This document shows positions 45,588-56,800 of a DNA stretch of 64,000 nucleotides, piece by piece. The notes beneath the pieces are model-generated. The model searched no databases and had not been told where the DNA came from. It saw nothing but the letters and a program-made list of their open reading frames with translations. The stretch lies in the NCBI GenBank assembly GCA_039621445.1, contig CP154955.1, positions 36,931,123 through 36,995,122 of the forward strand, written 5' to 3'. Positions within the stretch are counted from its first letter, which is position 1, and each line of letters opens with the position of its first letter. The position numbers and the translations under genes were made by a program. This DNA is from Euglena gracilis. Taxonomy: Eukaryota > Euglenida > Euglenophyceae > Euglenales.

Positions 45588-45975
45588 AGGTTTAGACCTC
45601 TCTGTCCTGGACTAAGGTCTTTAAAAGATCTTCAACGTGCCGAGCCTGCCGCAAGAAAATTTCTCCCCAATCCCAAAAATCATATTTGTGCCACATCCCT
45701 TGGGAAGGGTCCCACAAGTGTAAGGGTGCCATAAATTAGTTGTGCCTTTTAGTTTAAAAGAAACTCTAACTTTTAATTTTATTGTTAACCTTGCCCAGAA
45801 ATAAGAACATTTCTGGAAATCATTTTTGGTCGTTTTTTTGGGAAAAGATAAAGGAGTTCAAAATCAATTTTTTTGGGGTGTTTAAGCCACAAAAATTTCC
45901 AGCGCTTCATGCCAGGATGGTAAGGGTAGTTGGCATCCATTAACCAGTCGCGGGGTAGCCCCTTGACCCTCCCCG
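45588..45975. repeat. Dispersed repeat A-B, uninterrupted copy
   Basis: The first part (A, to about 45,690: CCTGTCCTGGAC ... TCTTCAACGTGCCGAGCCTG) matches 47,400-47,545. The second part (B: TAGTTTAAAAGAAAC ... GTTTAAGCCACAAAAA ... CAGCGCTTCA) matches 61,915-62,220. Because the two parts are contiguous here, this copy marks the empty site for the retroelement block. Copy A at 47.4 kb has about 50 extra bases. Confidence 0.7.
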
Positions 45976-46442
45976 AAAAAATTGGCAAAGCAAATTGTCT
46001 CGGTCTGCACCCAGGCGAAAGCGAAAGCGCCGCGATGTGATGCCCCGGCTAGACCCCCCCCTCGACCACGGCATAAACCAAATGCACGTGGTACGCGCAT
46101 TTTTGGACAGTGGTTTCGGGCCCTCATGCATGCGCATTACCAGGGTTTGGTTCAGTGTAAAAAAAAATGGCTTTTGGAGGGGGGTGCGAATTTTTTTGGA
46201 ATTCCTTTTTGGAGACTCAGGGGTGACACTTATCTGGGCATTGTGCACTCAAATGGGAGGGGGGTTTACGAAGTGATGCCCCCCAGAGAACCCCTGCACG
46301 AGGGAAAAAAAACCTTTCACACAGATCTATTTTGTTGTCTTCCAAGTGAGAGGTCTCCTGGAACCAAGGGACAGAAACAGGCTGTTGGTGGAAGATCCAA
46401 TTTCTCACAAATGCACACCATCCTGTGGGCAAGGTATCGTGG

Positions 46443-47177
46443 ATGTCTTTTATTGATGAGATGACCGAAGCAGAAGAAGAGGTCCGACGCCAATTGGCTC
46501 AACTTGATCGATTGCAAGCAGGCATCATATTGGGGTCAGTTTCATCTCAGAGTGCTGGATGTGAAAAGCTTTTATCTTCAAAAAGTGAGTGAAACAAATG
46601 AATTTTTATTTATGAGATTTGTCAGAGATTTTCACAGGTTATCTCCCCCAATGATGCACTCTGCTGGTTTCACATTTGGAAGAAATTGCATCCAAATTGA
46701 GAATCTGTGGTGGATCCCATTCATGAAATTGTTCTATTGCTTCGGATTCTTTCACCTCTTTTCCAATTTTCTACGAGTTCCGTTTTTTTTCAATAGTGAG
46801 AATGAAACAAAAGTTTCTCAAACACGTCAACAGAGTTGTCCGGGATATTTTTGCAGTGGTCCAATGACAAGTAATCAAGTAATAAATGATGTTTGTCCCA
46901 AACCAAAAAGGGTCTTCTTTACAACTTGAATCAACCGTCTCATCCCCCGCTGTTTTGTTTGACTTCAAATTTCTCCCTGCATGTGGGTTTGCCCCTCAAT
47001 GCCCTGCAATCAACCACCTCACACGGTCGATTTGTACGTCTTTTTCGAGGAATTTTGCTTTTTTGGGCCGTGTTGGGAGGGAAAGTGCAGGAGAAGGTTG
47101 CAAAGGCGGGGGTTGGCCCTCAACCCAACGCAACGAACACTCACAGCACCGCTGGCAAGGCATTGGCTAATTCTTGA
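46443..47177 (+). CDS. Small three-exon gene, 95 aa, unknown
   Basis: Exons 46,443-46,584, 46,797-46,855 and 47,091-47,177 join in phase through GT..AG introns and end in TGA (288 nt). The donor AAAA|GTGAGT and the acceptor after a T-run (TTTTTTTTCAATAG) are strong. The protein starts MSFIDEMTEAEEEVRRQLAQ and has an acidic helical N-terminus. A basic helix follows (RMKQKFLKHVNRVVRDIFA), then a polar tail. A related exon lies at 37,421. The family was not recognised. An in-frame upstream extension cannot be excluded. Followed 220 bp downstream by the repeat that received the retroelements. Confidence 0.5.
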
Positions 47178-47399
47178 TTTCCTCCCCTAGCAACTTTTAA
47201 AAGATTTACGGGAGGCAGGTTCCAAACGAAGGTCAACATCAATAAGTTATAAACCAATAATGCCAGGACAGCCAACGCTTCCATGGGGTGATCAGGAAAA
47301 AAGCGGGTGTAAATTCAGAGGCAACCCCCCCCCCCGACAGCTGATGCTCTTGTCAGCCTGCTGCGTGAATCATTTCATACAAACTCAACAAATTCAGAA

Positions 47400-47545
47400 G
47401 GTTTGGACCTCCCTGTCCTGGACGGGGACGTTGTCGAACCCTCTCTGCACACAGAACCAACACTCGCCTGCCCAAGGTCTTTGACAGATCTTCAACGTGC
47501 CGAGCCTGCAACAAGAAAATTTCTTGACAATCCCAAAAATCATAT
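47400..47545. repeat. Dispersed repeat part A, interrupted by element 3
   Basis: Homologous to 45,588-45,690. The match stops at AATCATA, exactly where the DIRS-like terminus (GACGCCTCGGGCTCCGC) begins. The continuation (part B) resumes at 61,915. Confidence 0.7.
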
Positions 47546-47924
47546 GACGCCTCGGGCTCCGCACTGCCCCCAATTGAGGTCATTTTTGCCGGCTGTTTGG
47601 ATGTGAATGTTTTTGGGTAGGTTATCGTACTCCCTCGAGTAAAAACGACAAGGGAGGAAGGGACACCGAGGGCGAAGCACAAAGACCTTGTGAGGCCATG
47701 CCTTGCTCGCCGGCGTGTTGTTTGGATTGTTTGGGTGCGCTGGGTTAGGAGGTCCCGCTTAGTGCCGCCTCGCCGGAGTTGGCTGACGATGCTGCTCCGA
47801 CTGGGCGACGTGACTTCTTGCCCCTGGGGGGTGTCCCCCCCCTCCCCCCCCCCTGGCCCCCACTCTCTGACCGAGGGCTTTTGAAGACAAATTTTCTTTT
47901 ACGGGTGGGGGGGTCGGGCTCACA

Positions 47925-48008
47925 AGGTCTTTGTGCTTCGCCCTCGGTGTCCCTTCCTCCCTTGTCGTTTTTACTCCTCGGGCTCCGCACTTTGCCCTTG
48001 TGAGGCCT
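47925..48008. repeat. Internal complementary region of element 1
   Basis: ACAAGGTCTTTGTGCTTCGC ... GTCGTTTTTACTC is the reverse complement of the left outer tip at about 47,637-47,693. It is followed directly by CTCGGGCTCCGCACTTTGCC ... GAGGCC, the reverse complement of the right outer tip at about 52,137-52,166. Confidence 0.85.
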
Positions 48009-48950
48009 GATTGTGCACTGAAATTAAGGGGGCCAGGGCATTTTCTAAGGCACCTTGGGCACCAAGTCTTTGATAATGGGCTGTAAAAGCCTCCACCCCC
48101 CTCCACTGGCCAATTTCGCAAACTTCTTGGGCAGAAAGGCCCAATTTTTTTAGTAAACCAACCCCTGCTCCTCTGGTGGAGTGGGCCCCCCACACCTGGG
48201 GGGGTACCCCATGTTTGGCCAAAAAGTCTTTTGTGATGGAAGCAATGGTGTCTGCACTTATGGCCCTGAAGGGGGGTTTTAATGAAATGAGGAGGGGCCC
48301 CCCAGGTCTGACGAATGAACGTGTGGCAGCCACATAGCACATCATTAAATGAAATGGGCTTATTTGTGGGCACTGGGGAATGGACACAACCCTTTCCCAC
48401 TTATGGAATTTCTGCCCTTTTCGCTTAATCTTGATGTAGGGTGCCCTACCCAACACACTGGAGGTTCGTTTGACTTGTGATAAGTCTGAGGATCGGTATA
48501 AACAGAGGATCCGTGAACAAAAATCAGTTGTGTACGCAATGTACAAATATCAGTGGGCATAGGCGCCTTTGCCAGCCCCAGGAGGATTGGGAGGGGGTCC
48601 CAAAATGCACCATACTTCTCCAGGTTTTGGTTCCAAAGCCTCTTGTAGGGGGTTAACAGGGTGTGGAATCTCAGCCCACCAAACCCAGGAATCAAAAGCA
48701 TTGCACTATATGCATTACGGGCTTGGGCCTTGGAAAATTGAAATAATTGAATTAAAGCGTCAGCCACCTGGTCTGTGGTGGCTTCAGGGGGGGGGACCCC
48801 CATTTTTTCCAAAATAACCCACAGAAGTGAAAAGGCACTTTGATAACGCCTTAGGCTTGGATTTCTCACCAGGAAATCGTTAATGGTTGCAATTTGTACT
48901 TGCTTCCCCTCCAAAATTTTCCTGAGCAAATCATGCAGAGTAGGGGCCAT
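47971..48950 (-). pseudogene. Element 1 tyrosine recombinase, one frameshift
   Basis: Begins at an ATG (48,950) overlapping the end of the RT reading frame in another phase, the usual DIRS layout. The N-terminal helical part includes YQSAFSLLWVILEKMGVPPP. The catalytic core has the first Arg in LCLYRSSDLSQV (about 48,490), the His-x-x-Arg box in HSTRGAGVGLLKKLGLS (about 48,175) and the nucleophile candidate in AFTAHYQRLGAQ (about 48,075). A single-base deletion near 48,515 puts the two halves in different frames; element 2 retains the base. The C-terminus runs into the internal complementary region. Confidence 0.8.
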
Positions 48951-51882
48951 CTGGGGGGTGGCATTTGCTCCCCCCTGCAGTTGGTGAACATGCCCTTGTA
49001 GGGGGTGATTTTCAGGCAGGGGGTCCCTGGAACTTTCATTTTTATTAATTGGGGCCACCAGGTGGCTGAATCCCAGTAGGGGGTGACCATCAAAACTTTG
49101 GTCTGGGGAAACATTTTCAACCTGGGTAGAAATTGTTGAATTATTGACCAGGGGGGGTTTGCATAAAGATCCCCCATGTTGTCCAGTGGACATTGTAATG
49201 CATTCACTGCTGTGGCTCCCCAATGGGGCCACCTGGCCACAAAATTGGGCAGTTTCTTGTTGCCTGGGGAGGCAAATAAATCTGTTTCCAGATTTATAAA
49301 ATCTTTGAACTGCTGTCTGAGCCATTGAAAAAGTTGGGGGTCTAAGGAATACTCCCCCTTGTCCATTTCCCATCTGCTGATGGGGTCTGCCAGGCATTCT
49401 TTTGAAGGTACCCAGTTGACTTGGAGGTTTACTTGTTTTTCCATGCACCATTTGAAAAATGGTCTCAGCATTTTGTTGAAGGGGTCCTTTCTGCCCCCAC
49501 CTTTGGTCAGGTAATAGTAAATTACCTGGTTGTCTACGGACAAAGAAACTGTTTCTCCAGGTTTGCTCAAACTTTTTACAGTGCTGATTGCTGCACTCAG
49601 CTCCTTTACATTTATGTGTAAAATGGAGTCTTTTCTCCAAAATTCCTGAACAAGTTCTCCTGTGTGGATGTCCAGCCCCCCCCAGGCATGGGTGCTGCTG
49701 TCTGAGTGCAACTCCCTGGTTGCATTTTGGGGGAAGGGTCTGCCCCCCCAGGTGTCCAGCAGAATTTTTATTTCCCTTAATTGGGCTTTGATTTCCTGGG
49801 AAATGGGGTGTTTTGAGTCCCAGGGGGCTGTGGACTTTGCCACCAAAAAATTTGCCAGTGTGTCTGTGAAAGCCCTTAGAAAGGGCAGGGCCATTAGATT
49901 GCATCTTATTTGGCCCAAAATGGCAGCCAGCTGCCTTTTTGACATGTAATCCTTTTTCACAATTTTTCCCAGCTCCTTTTTTATGGTTTTGACTTTCTGG
50001 GGGGGCACCTGTAGCTTTCCTTCCTGGAAGTTTAGTTGAAAACCCAGATGGGTTACCACTTGGGTGGGTTGGAGGGTGGACTTTTTCACATTGATTTTGA
50101 ACCCAGAATCCAGCAAATCTTTGACAACTGTGTTCAGGTGATTTTGTAAAGTGTTTGGGTGGGGGCCACCAGCAAAATGTCGTCCAGGTAAATAAACACC
50201 TGGATGCCCCTTTTTCTCCACAGCTTTTCGAACGTTTTCATGACTGACATGAAAATTTGGGGCATTACATTCAGCCCAAAGCAGCCTGTTTGAAATTCCC
50301 AGGTCTGCCCCCCCACCTGATGCCTTAAAAATGGCCTTAGGCCAGGGCTTAACGGAATATGGAAATAGGCATCTTTCAGGTCTATTTTTGCTGCCCAGTG
50401 ACCTTTTTCCAAAACTGGAAAAATGTGCTGGATATGATCCAGCTTGAAAGGTTTTGCTTGAAACTGCTGATTCAGTTCTCTGCAATCGCTGATCATTCTC
50501 CACTTGGTTGTTCCCCCCTCTGGCTTCGAAATTAGAAACCATGGGATCAAATGCTCGGTTTCTGAATCCCAAACTCGTTTCACTGACCCAGTTTTTTCGT
50601 AATCCAGCAGAATTTTTTCTGCCTGGTTCAGGTCCAAGTTGGCTCTGGGTTTTGGGTGGGTGGACAATTTTGGGGGATTTATCCAGGGGGGTTGGATTCC
50701 ATTTCTGATCAATTGACATGTTGCTGGGAGGGCATGTTTTGACCACCACTGGAGACTTTGTTGAAGTCTCTGGTACAGGGGGGTATCTCCCCATTTTTCC
50801 TCCATGGAATTTATTTTCCCAATTAGATGATTTTCTGGGGGCTGGGTGGGGGGTGTTGGACATTTCACAGCCCCTAGAGCCCCTAGGGCTTGAGCCCTTG
50901 GAAAAAGAAAATGTTTCTGGGGGGATGTGCATGCACTCTCTCCCTCTCTGCTCACACTCTCTCTGGAGGATCTTGTTGTTGGTTTCCATACCATAGGGCT
51001 TACTGCCCCGGATTTGCCTATCTGGCCTTCTTGATGTTGATGGTGTTGGTAGCCATACCATAGGGGGGCCACTGTGGGTCCCCCCTTTGTTGATTGAGCA
51101 GGAATAAATGCTGGTGGGGAGTCTTCCCCTTCCTGTTCCTCCTGGGGCTGGGCAGGGGGCTGCCCATTTAAATACAAAGCCCTTGCAGGGCTGCCCCTTA
51201 GCTTCTGGGGGGCCTGTGATGCACCCTCCTTGTGATCTTGTTGAAATTGATCTTCTTGACATTTCTGGCCCCAGTGGCCTTGATGATAACTTGAATGGCC
51301 CCAATGGCCTGATTGATTTCTGGGTCGCCATGCCCATTTGAAATCTTGAGGGGTTCTTGGGGCCCCACCCTTGACCCCTGGGGGTTGGTGTGATTGAGAA
51401 ATGATGCGGATGGTGTGTCTGACCTTTTTTGCCCCTGCCATGTCTTGTGGGGCCTTGGTGCTGGTGGCCACCTTGGCCTTTGTTCCAGCGACTTTGGATG
51501 TTGTAGATGCCTTCATGGCTGTTTGTGCCGTCATGGCTTCTGTGGCCACCATGGCCTGTGCGGTTCTGGCTGCCATAGCCCCGCTTGAACACATAATGTG
51601 TTTTGGAAAGTTGGCCACCATGGCCCCGGTTCCAATGGCCGTAGTGGCCTGCTGGTGGTTGCTTCTGCCCCTTGCGGGGTCTTCTGACCACTGTCTGCCA
51701 GGGTCCGTGGCCATCACTTTGGGGGGTTTGGGTTGTGAAAGTTTCTTTTGGGGAAATTTCTTTTGGGGAAGGGGCAGCCACGGTTCGCCATAGTCGACCC
51801 GCGCCGTCAGGTTGTCCAGCTGCTGCGGCTTCTGCTGCTCCCTCTTGAAGTTCTCCAGCGCTGTTCTTCTTGGAAATTGCAT
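48866..51882 (-). pseudogene. Element 1 Gag-RT-RNase H-NPPW polyprotein, one frameshift
   Basis: Starts at the ATG at 51,882 (begins MQFPRRTALENFKREQQKPQ), matching the starts in elements 2 (53,704) and 4 (62,659). A repetitive, hydrophilic Gag-like part is followed by RT motifs: WRMISDCRELNQQF, AAKIDLKDAYFHIPLS, GCFGLNVMP and the catalytic YLDD at about 50,179-50,190. Just after YLDD (about 50,150) one base is missing relative to element 2, and translation must continue in the adjacent frame. That frame has the RT-connection (LGFQLNFQEGKLQVPP), RNase H (HSDSSTHAWGG, SVDNQVIYYYL, CLADPISRW) and a terminal domain with ETDLFASPGNKKLPNF and YANPPWSII (about 49,150). Confidence 0.8.
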
Positions 51883-52172
51883 CTTTCATTGAAATCTTTC
51901 AGCTACTTCAACAATTTCTGTTTTGAGGTTCTGCACGAACAACTTTTTCTGGATATGTTGAATTGATTGATTGACTTGTTCTTCTTCCAATTGATATGGT
52001 ATTTGACGTTCCTTTCTTCTGGGTGTCGAAGGGCAAATTAAGAATCAGCCAACTCCGGCGAAAAAAGGCACTAAGCGGGACCTCCTAACCCAGCGCACCC
52101 AAACAATCCAAACAACACGCCGGCGAGCAAGGCATGGCCTCACAAGGGCAAAGTGCGGAGCCCGAGGTGTCG

Positions 52173-53415
52173 GCCTGTCCCCTTTTGCGCCTTATTTTGC
52201 CGGCGTCGGCTTCTATTAATCGCCCTAGCGAAGAGGCACCGGGGCAGTTTATCTCGGCGGAAGACCCTGGGGGGGGCAAAATCTCTCTACGACGGTATTT
52301 TCTGATCGAAGCTGCCGCTCACCTTTTGGCGCGTCAAAAGGCGGTGTCACAAGCTTCGCGGCGAAGGCTCTTGGGGTACTTTCCAAATGGACGACGGCAT
52401 GGCGCGCGGTGGCGGTAGAACAACTGAGCGGGGGGGGGAGTTCGGTGGGTGAGAGAGCCCCGCTCTCTCCGTGTCGTCTGTGGCCTGGCAACCCCCGGTC
52501 AAGTGACATTGCGGCGTCACCCTTCCGGGACCAATTGGCCTGACACGTCGGGCAGCGTCCTTTCGGACTCGTCTCTACTGCCCTCCCCGCATGGATAGCA
52601 GGGGCGCCCAAGTGACCACACGCCCGAAGGCGTGTGGGTGTCTGGCAGGCCCTTCCGGGGCCATGTTCCAGGACACTCGTCCACCTTGCTTGGGCGACTT
52701 TAGGTGGGCAGGCTCCACCCCGCTGCCGTGAGGTGTCCGGGACTGTGCAGCCTGGCCAGGGTCGGTGGACTCTGCAGGGCACTGGAGGCTCGCTGGGGCC
52801 GGGTTGTTCGTGGCCGCCTGGGCACCCGGACAACCGAGGGGGGCTCGTCATGGCCCCTTGGGCACCCGTCCTCGGCTGGGGCTCCCTGTCAGCGGCCCCC
52901 AGCGCCCCTCGAGACCCCTGACCTCCGGCCGGAGCTGCCCAGCTGCAGGCACCCGCCGGGCTGCCTGGGCTTCACCTGCCTGACCGGCCGCCCCTCCAGG
53001 CCCCCCCGGGGGTTGCCCGGACGGCACTGAAGCCGCTTAGGATCCCTTCAGGGCGGTCGGCCCACCCCACCCTCCTCCTCCATGCCCACTCGCCGCGTGG
53101 AGCAGCGTGTGGGTTTGGGAGGGGTGCGGCCTGCGTTGGCGGCGTGCCTCGACTCCATGGCATGCCCGCGGGGTACCACCGTGCCACTGAGGCTGGAGGT
53201 GCAGGTCCGACTTGGTACCCCGTAGAACAACTGAGCGGAGAAGCGATGGTTGCGGCCTCGGCCAAACCCTACCAGGAAGCGTGGCTCTTCTCGCTCGCCA
53301 TCGCGTGCGAGGTCGAGATGCGGTCGTCGTTTGAGCTGTCCTAAAAGCAGGCCCCGGTGGCCTTCAAGCTCTGTAAAACCTTGCGGCGTGCAGCGGGGAT
53401 GGACAGGTTCCCCGC
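52173..53415 (+). other. Element 3 5' segment between nested elements
   Basis: GC-rich (very high in 52,500-53,300) and assigned to element 3 by continuity of its terminal repeat at the left and of the Gag-like region at the right. It contains protein-like pieces in changing frames (YFLIEAAAHLLARQKAVSQA at about 52,300; EAWLFSLAIACEVEMRSSFE at about 53,270), consistent with a decayed 5' Gag region. No host gene is supported. Confidence 0.5.
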
Positions 53416-53703
53416 CGACACCTCGGGCTCGCACTGTGCCATTTTGAGGCCATGCCTTGCTCGCCGGCGCTTTGCTGTGTGATTGTTCGCTGCGCTTGGT
53501 TAGGAGGTCCCTCTTAGTGCCTTTTTTCGCCGGAGTTGGCTGTTTCCTAAATTGCCCTTCGACAACCCAGAAGAAAGGAAAAGGGTTCACGAACGAAGAA
53601 GAACCAAGAAAAGAAGTCAATATCAATTCAATATCCAGAAGGACACGAACCAGACGAATATCAACTCAAAAGTCAATTATCAAAATTCAATTTGGACTGA
53701 GCA

Positions 53704-56700
53704 ATGCAGTGGGAAAAGAATTGGAATTACAAGGCCGCGGACGTGCTAGAGCAGTGGCCACAGCAGCTGGAGAACTTGGAGACGCGGTCGACGCGTGGCA
53801 AACCGTGGCCGTTCTTCCCCCCTAGACCCCCACCCCAGAAATTTCCCAGCCCAAACCCCCCCCCAGTGATGGCCACGGTCCTTGGACCACAGTGGCCAGA
53901 AGGCCCAGAAAACAGAAGTCAGACCCAGCCCTTGGTGGGAAAAGAATGGGCCATGGAGGCCCAAAATGCTGCAGAATTGGACATCCAAAACCCCCAATGC
54001 ACACAGGAAGGGGCAGAAAAGGTCTGTCAAACCCCCCCAATTCATCCTACACAACAGCCCCTCTCAGGGGGAAAAGGGGGGGCCACAGTAGCCCCCCAGA
54101 TTTCGAGTGGGGTTGGAGGTCAAGAAGAATTCAAGGCCTAGAAGACCAACAGAAGGATTATGGAAAAAGATTTATACATGGAGGCCTTGGAGGCCAGCAG
54201 GGTGGACCCACAGTGGCCACCAAGAAGCTAAAGGACATCATCCCGAAGCAGCAGGGTGGACACACAGTGGCCTCCAAGAAGCTAAGGGGCATCATCCCCA
54301 AGCCGCTGCAGAAATCCCCCGAGGGACCCACGGAGGCCCTCTGCCAAAAAAGGGGGGAAAAGGGACCCACAGTGGCCCTTTCAATAACCCAGCCCCAGGA
54401 GGAAAAGGGACCCACAGTGACCCTTTTGGAGGGAGGGGCAGGAACCCCTCCTCCATTTATTTCGCAATTCCCGATCAATCAATCAAGGGGGGGACCCACA
54501 GAGGCCCCCCTATGGTATGTAAACCAACCACGTCAACAGGGAGAAGGCCTGATGGGCAAAACAGGGGCATAAAGCCCTATGGTATGTCTTCCAACGACAA
54601 GATCCTCCAGAGAGGTGAGAAGAGAGGGAGAGAGTGCACGCGCATCCCCCCAGAAAACATTTCTTTTTCCACGGGCCCAAGCCCTAGGGGACCTAGGGGT
54701 ACAATGTCCAAAACCAGCAGCCCAGCCACCCCCCCCCTAAATAACCTTATCCAGAAAATAAATGCAATGGAGGAAATAAAGGGAGACACCCCCCTCCATC
54801 AAAGGTTGCAAAAAGGCCAAAAATGTCCATCACCCCCAGCCCAGCCCTCCCAAAATCATCTTATCCAGGAAATAAATTACATGGAGGAAAAAAGGGGTGA
54901 CACCCCCCCTCCATCAAAGGTTGCAAAAAAGCTTGAAATGGTGGACAAAAAATGCCCCCCCAACAACATGTCAACTCATCAGGGATGGCGTTCAACCCCC
55001 CTGGGTGAGCCCACCAAAATTGTCCACCCGCACAAAAATCAGAGCAAATTTGAACCTACCACAAGCAGAAAAAATACTGCTGGATTACGAAAAATCTGGA
55101 TCCGTAAAGAGTGTGAGGGATTCAACCACCCAGCACCTAATCCCCTGGTTTCTGATTTCAAAACCAGACGGGGGGGGCAGAAAAAATGGAGATTAATAAG
55201 CGATTGCAGGGAATTAAATCAAAGGTTCCAAGAAAAACCTTTCAAGCTGGATCACATCCAGCACATTTTTCCAGTGTTAGAAAAAGGCCACTGGGCAGCA
55301 AAAATAGACCTAAAGGATGCCTATTTCCACATCCCAGTGAGCCAGGCCCTAAGACCCTTTCTAAAACATCAGGTGGGGGGGCACACCTGGGAATTCCAGG
55401 CAGGCTGTTTTGGCCTGAACGTAATACCCCAAATTTTTATGTCAGTAATGAAGACATTCGAAAAACTGTGGAGGAAAAGGGGCATCCAGGTATTTTTTTT
55501 ACCTGGACGACATTTTACTGGTGGCCCCAACACAAAACATCTTACAAAATCACCTGAACACAGTTGTCACGGATTAATCAAATCAGGGTTCAAAATCAAT
55601 GCGAAAAAGTCCACCCTACACCCTACACCCAAATCGTAAATCATCTTGGATTTCAGCTAAACGTCCAACAGGGAAAATTACAGGTGCCCCCCCAGAAAAT
55701 AAAAACAGAAAAAAATGAGCTGGGGAAAATGGGGGGAAAAGATTACATGTCAAAAAGGCAACTGGCTGCCATTTTAGGCCACAGAAGATGCAACCTAATT
55801 GCCTTGCCCTTTCTAAGGGCCTTTACGGATGCCCTGGCAAATTTTCTGGTGGAAAACTCCACAGCCCCCCGGGATTCAAAACACCCCATTTGCCAAAGAA
55901 TAAAGGACCAATTAAGAGAAAAAAATTTTTGCTGGACACCTGGGGGGGGCAGGCCATTCCCTCAAAGTGCAACCAGGGATTTGCGCTCAGACAGCAGTAC
56001 CCATGTCTGGGGGGGCTAAACATTCGAACAGGCAGAATTGTGCAAGAAGTTTGGAGGGAAATCCCCATTTTGCACATAAATGTCAAAGAATTAAGTGCAG
56101 CAATAAGCACAGTTCAATGCATCAGCCAGCCAGGGGAAACTGTGTCTCTATCTGTGGACAATCAAGTAATTTACTATTACTTAACAAAGGGGGGGGGGGC
56201 AGAAAGGACCCTTTCAATTCCATGCTAAGACCTTTCTTCAAATGGTGCATGGAGCACAACATAAACCTGCAAGTCAAGTGGGTCCCCTCCAATGAATGCC
56301 TGGCAGACCCCATAAGCAGGTGGAAAATGGACAGGGGGGATTATTCCCTGGACCCCCAACTTTTTTCAATGGCTGAGGCAGCAGTTCAAAAATTACATCA
56401 ACCTAAGAACAGACCTGTTTGCCTCACCAGGCAACAAAATACTGCCGCAATTTGTGGCCAGGTGGCCCCACTTGGCAGCCACAGCAGTAGATGTATTACA
56501 ATGTCCACTGGACAACATGGGGGATCTTTATGCAAACCCCCCCTGGTCTGTAATCCAAAAATTTCTCCCCAGACTAAAAAAAATTCAACAGGGCAAAGAT
56601 TTGATGGTCACCCCATCCTGGCATTCAGCCACATGGTGGCCCCAGTTAATAAAAATAAAAGTGCCAGGGACCCCCTGCCTGAAAATCACCCCCTACATGG

Positions 56701-56800
56701 GCATGTTCACCAATTGCAGAGAGGAAAAAATGCCACCCCCCAGGTGGCCCCTGCTTTGCATGATTTGCTCAGGCAAATTCTGGAGGGAAAACAAATAAAA
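53704..56800 (+). pseudogene. Element 2 Gag-RT-RNase H-NPPW region, multiple frameshifts
   Basis: Starts at the ATG at 53,704 (MQWEKNWNYKAADVLEQWPQ). The Gag-like part has tandem units of about 57 bp at 54,190-54,310 encoding GGPTVATKKLKDIIPKQ-type repeats. RT motifs are WRLISDCRELNQRF, AKIDLKDAYFHIP and YLDD (55,500-55,511). An extra T in the T-run at about 55,492-55,500 separates YLDD from the upstream RT frame. An in-frame TAA follows about 20 codons after YLDD. RNase H (SVDNQVIYYYL, CLADPISRW) and the YANPPWSVIQ domain remain recognisable in shifted frames up to about 56,800. Confidence 0.75.

Larger units (their letters stand above)
47627..52172 (-). mobile_element. DIRS-like element 1 (minus strand), 4.5 kb
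   Basis: Bounded by an inverted repeat of about 100 bp (47,689-47,786 and 52,047-52,144: GAGGCCATGCCTTGCTCGCC ... CCGGAGTTGGCTG) with different outer tips. An internal complementary region at 47,925-48,008 is the reverse complement of the left tip joined to the right tip, the arrangement required by the DIRS circle-junction model. Reads right to left as Gag-like, RT/RNase H/NPPW domain, then tyrosine recombinase. Best preserved copy in the window; two single-base deletions are evident by comparison with element 2. Confidence 0.85.

Noticed and set aside
50140-50200. Programmed -1 frameshift after YLDD in element 1
   Set aside because: Element 2 has one extra base at the same place and reads on in frame, so element 1 simply lost a base. 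The same applies near 48,515 in the recombinase.
52249-52851. 200-codon minus ORF in GC-rich DNA
   Set aside because: The segment belongs to element 3 by terminal-repeat continuity. The ORF is compositional and has no recognisable motif.
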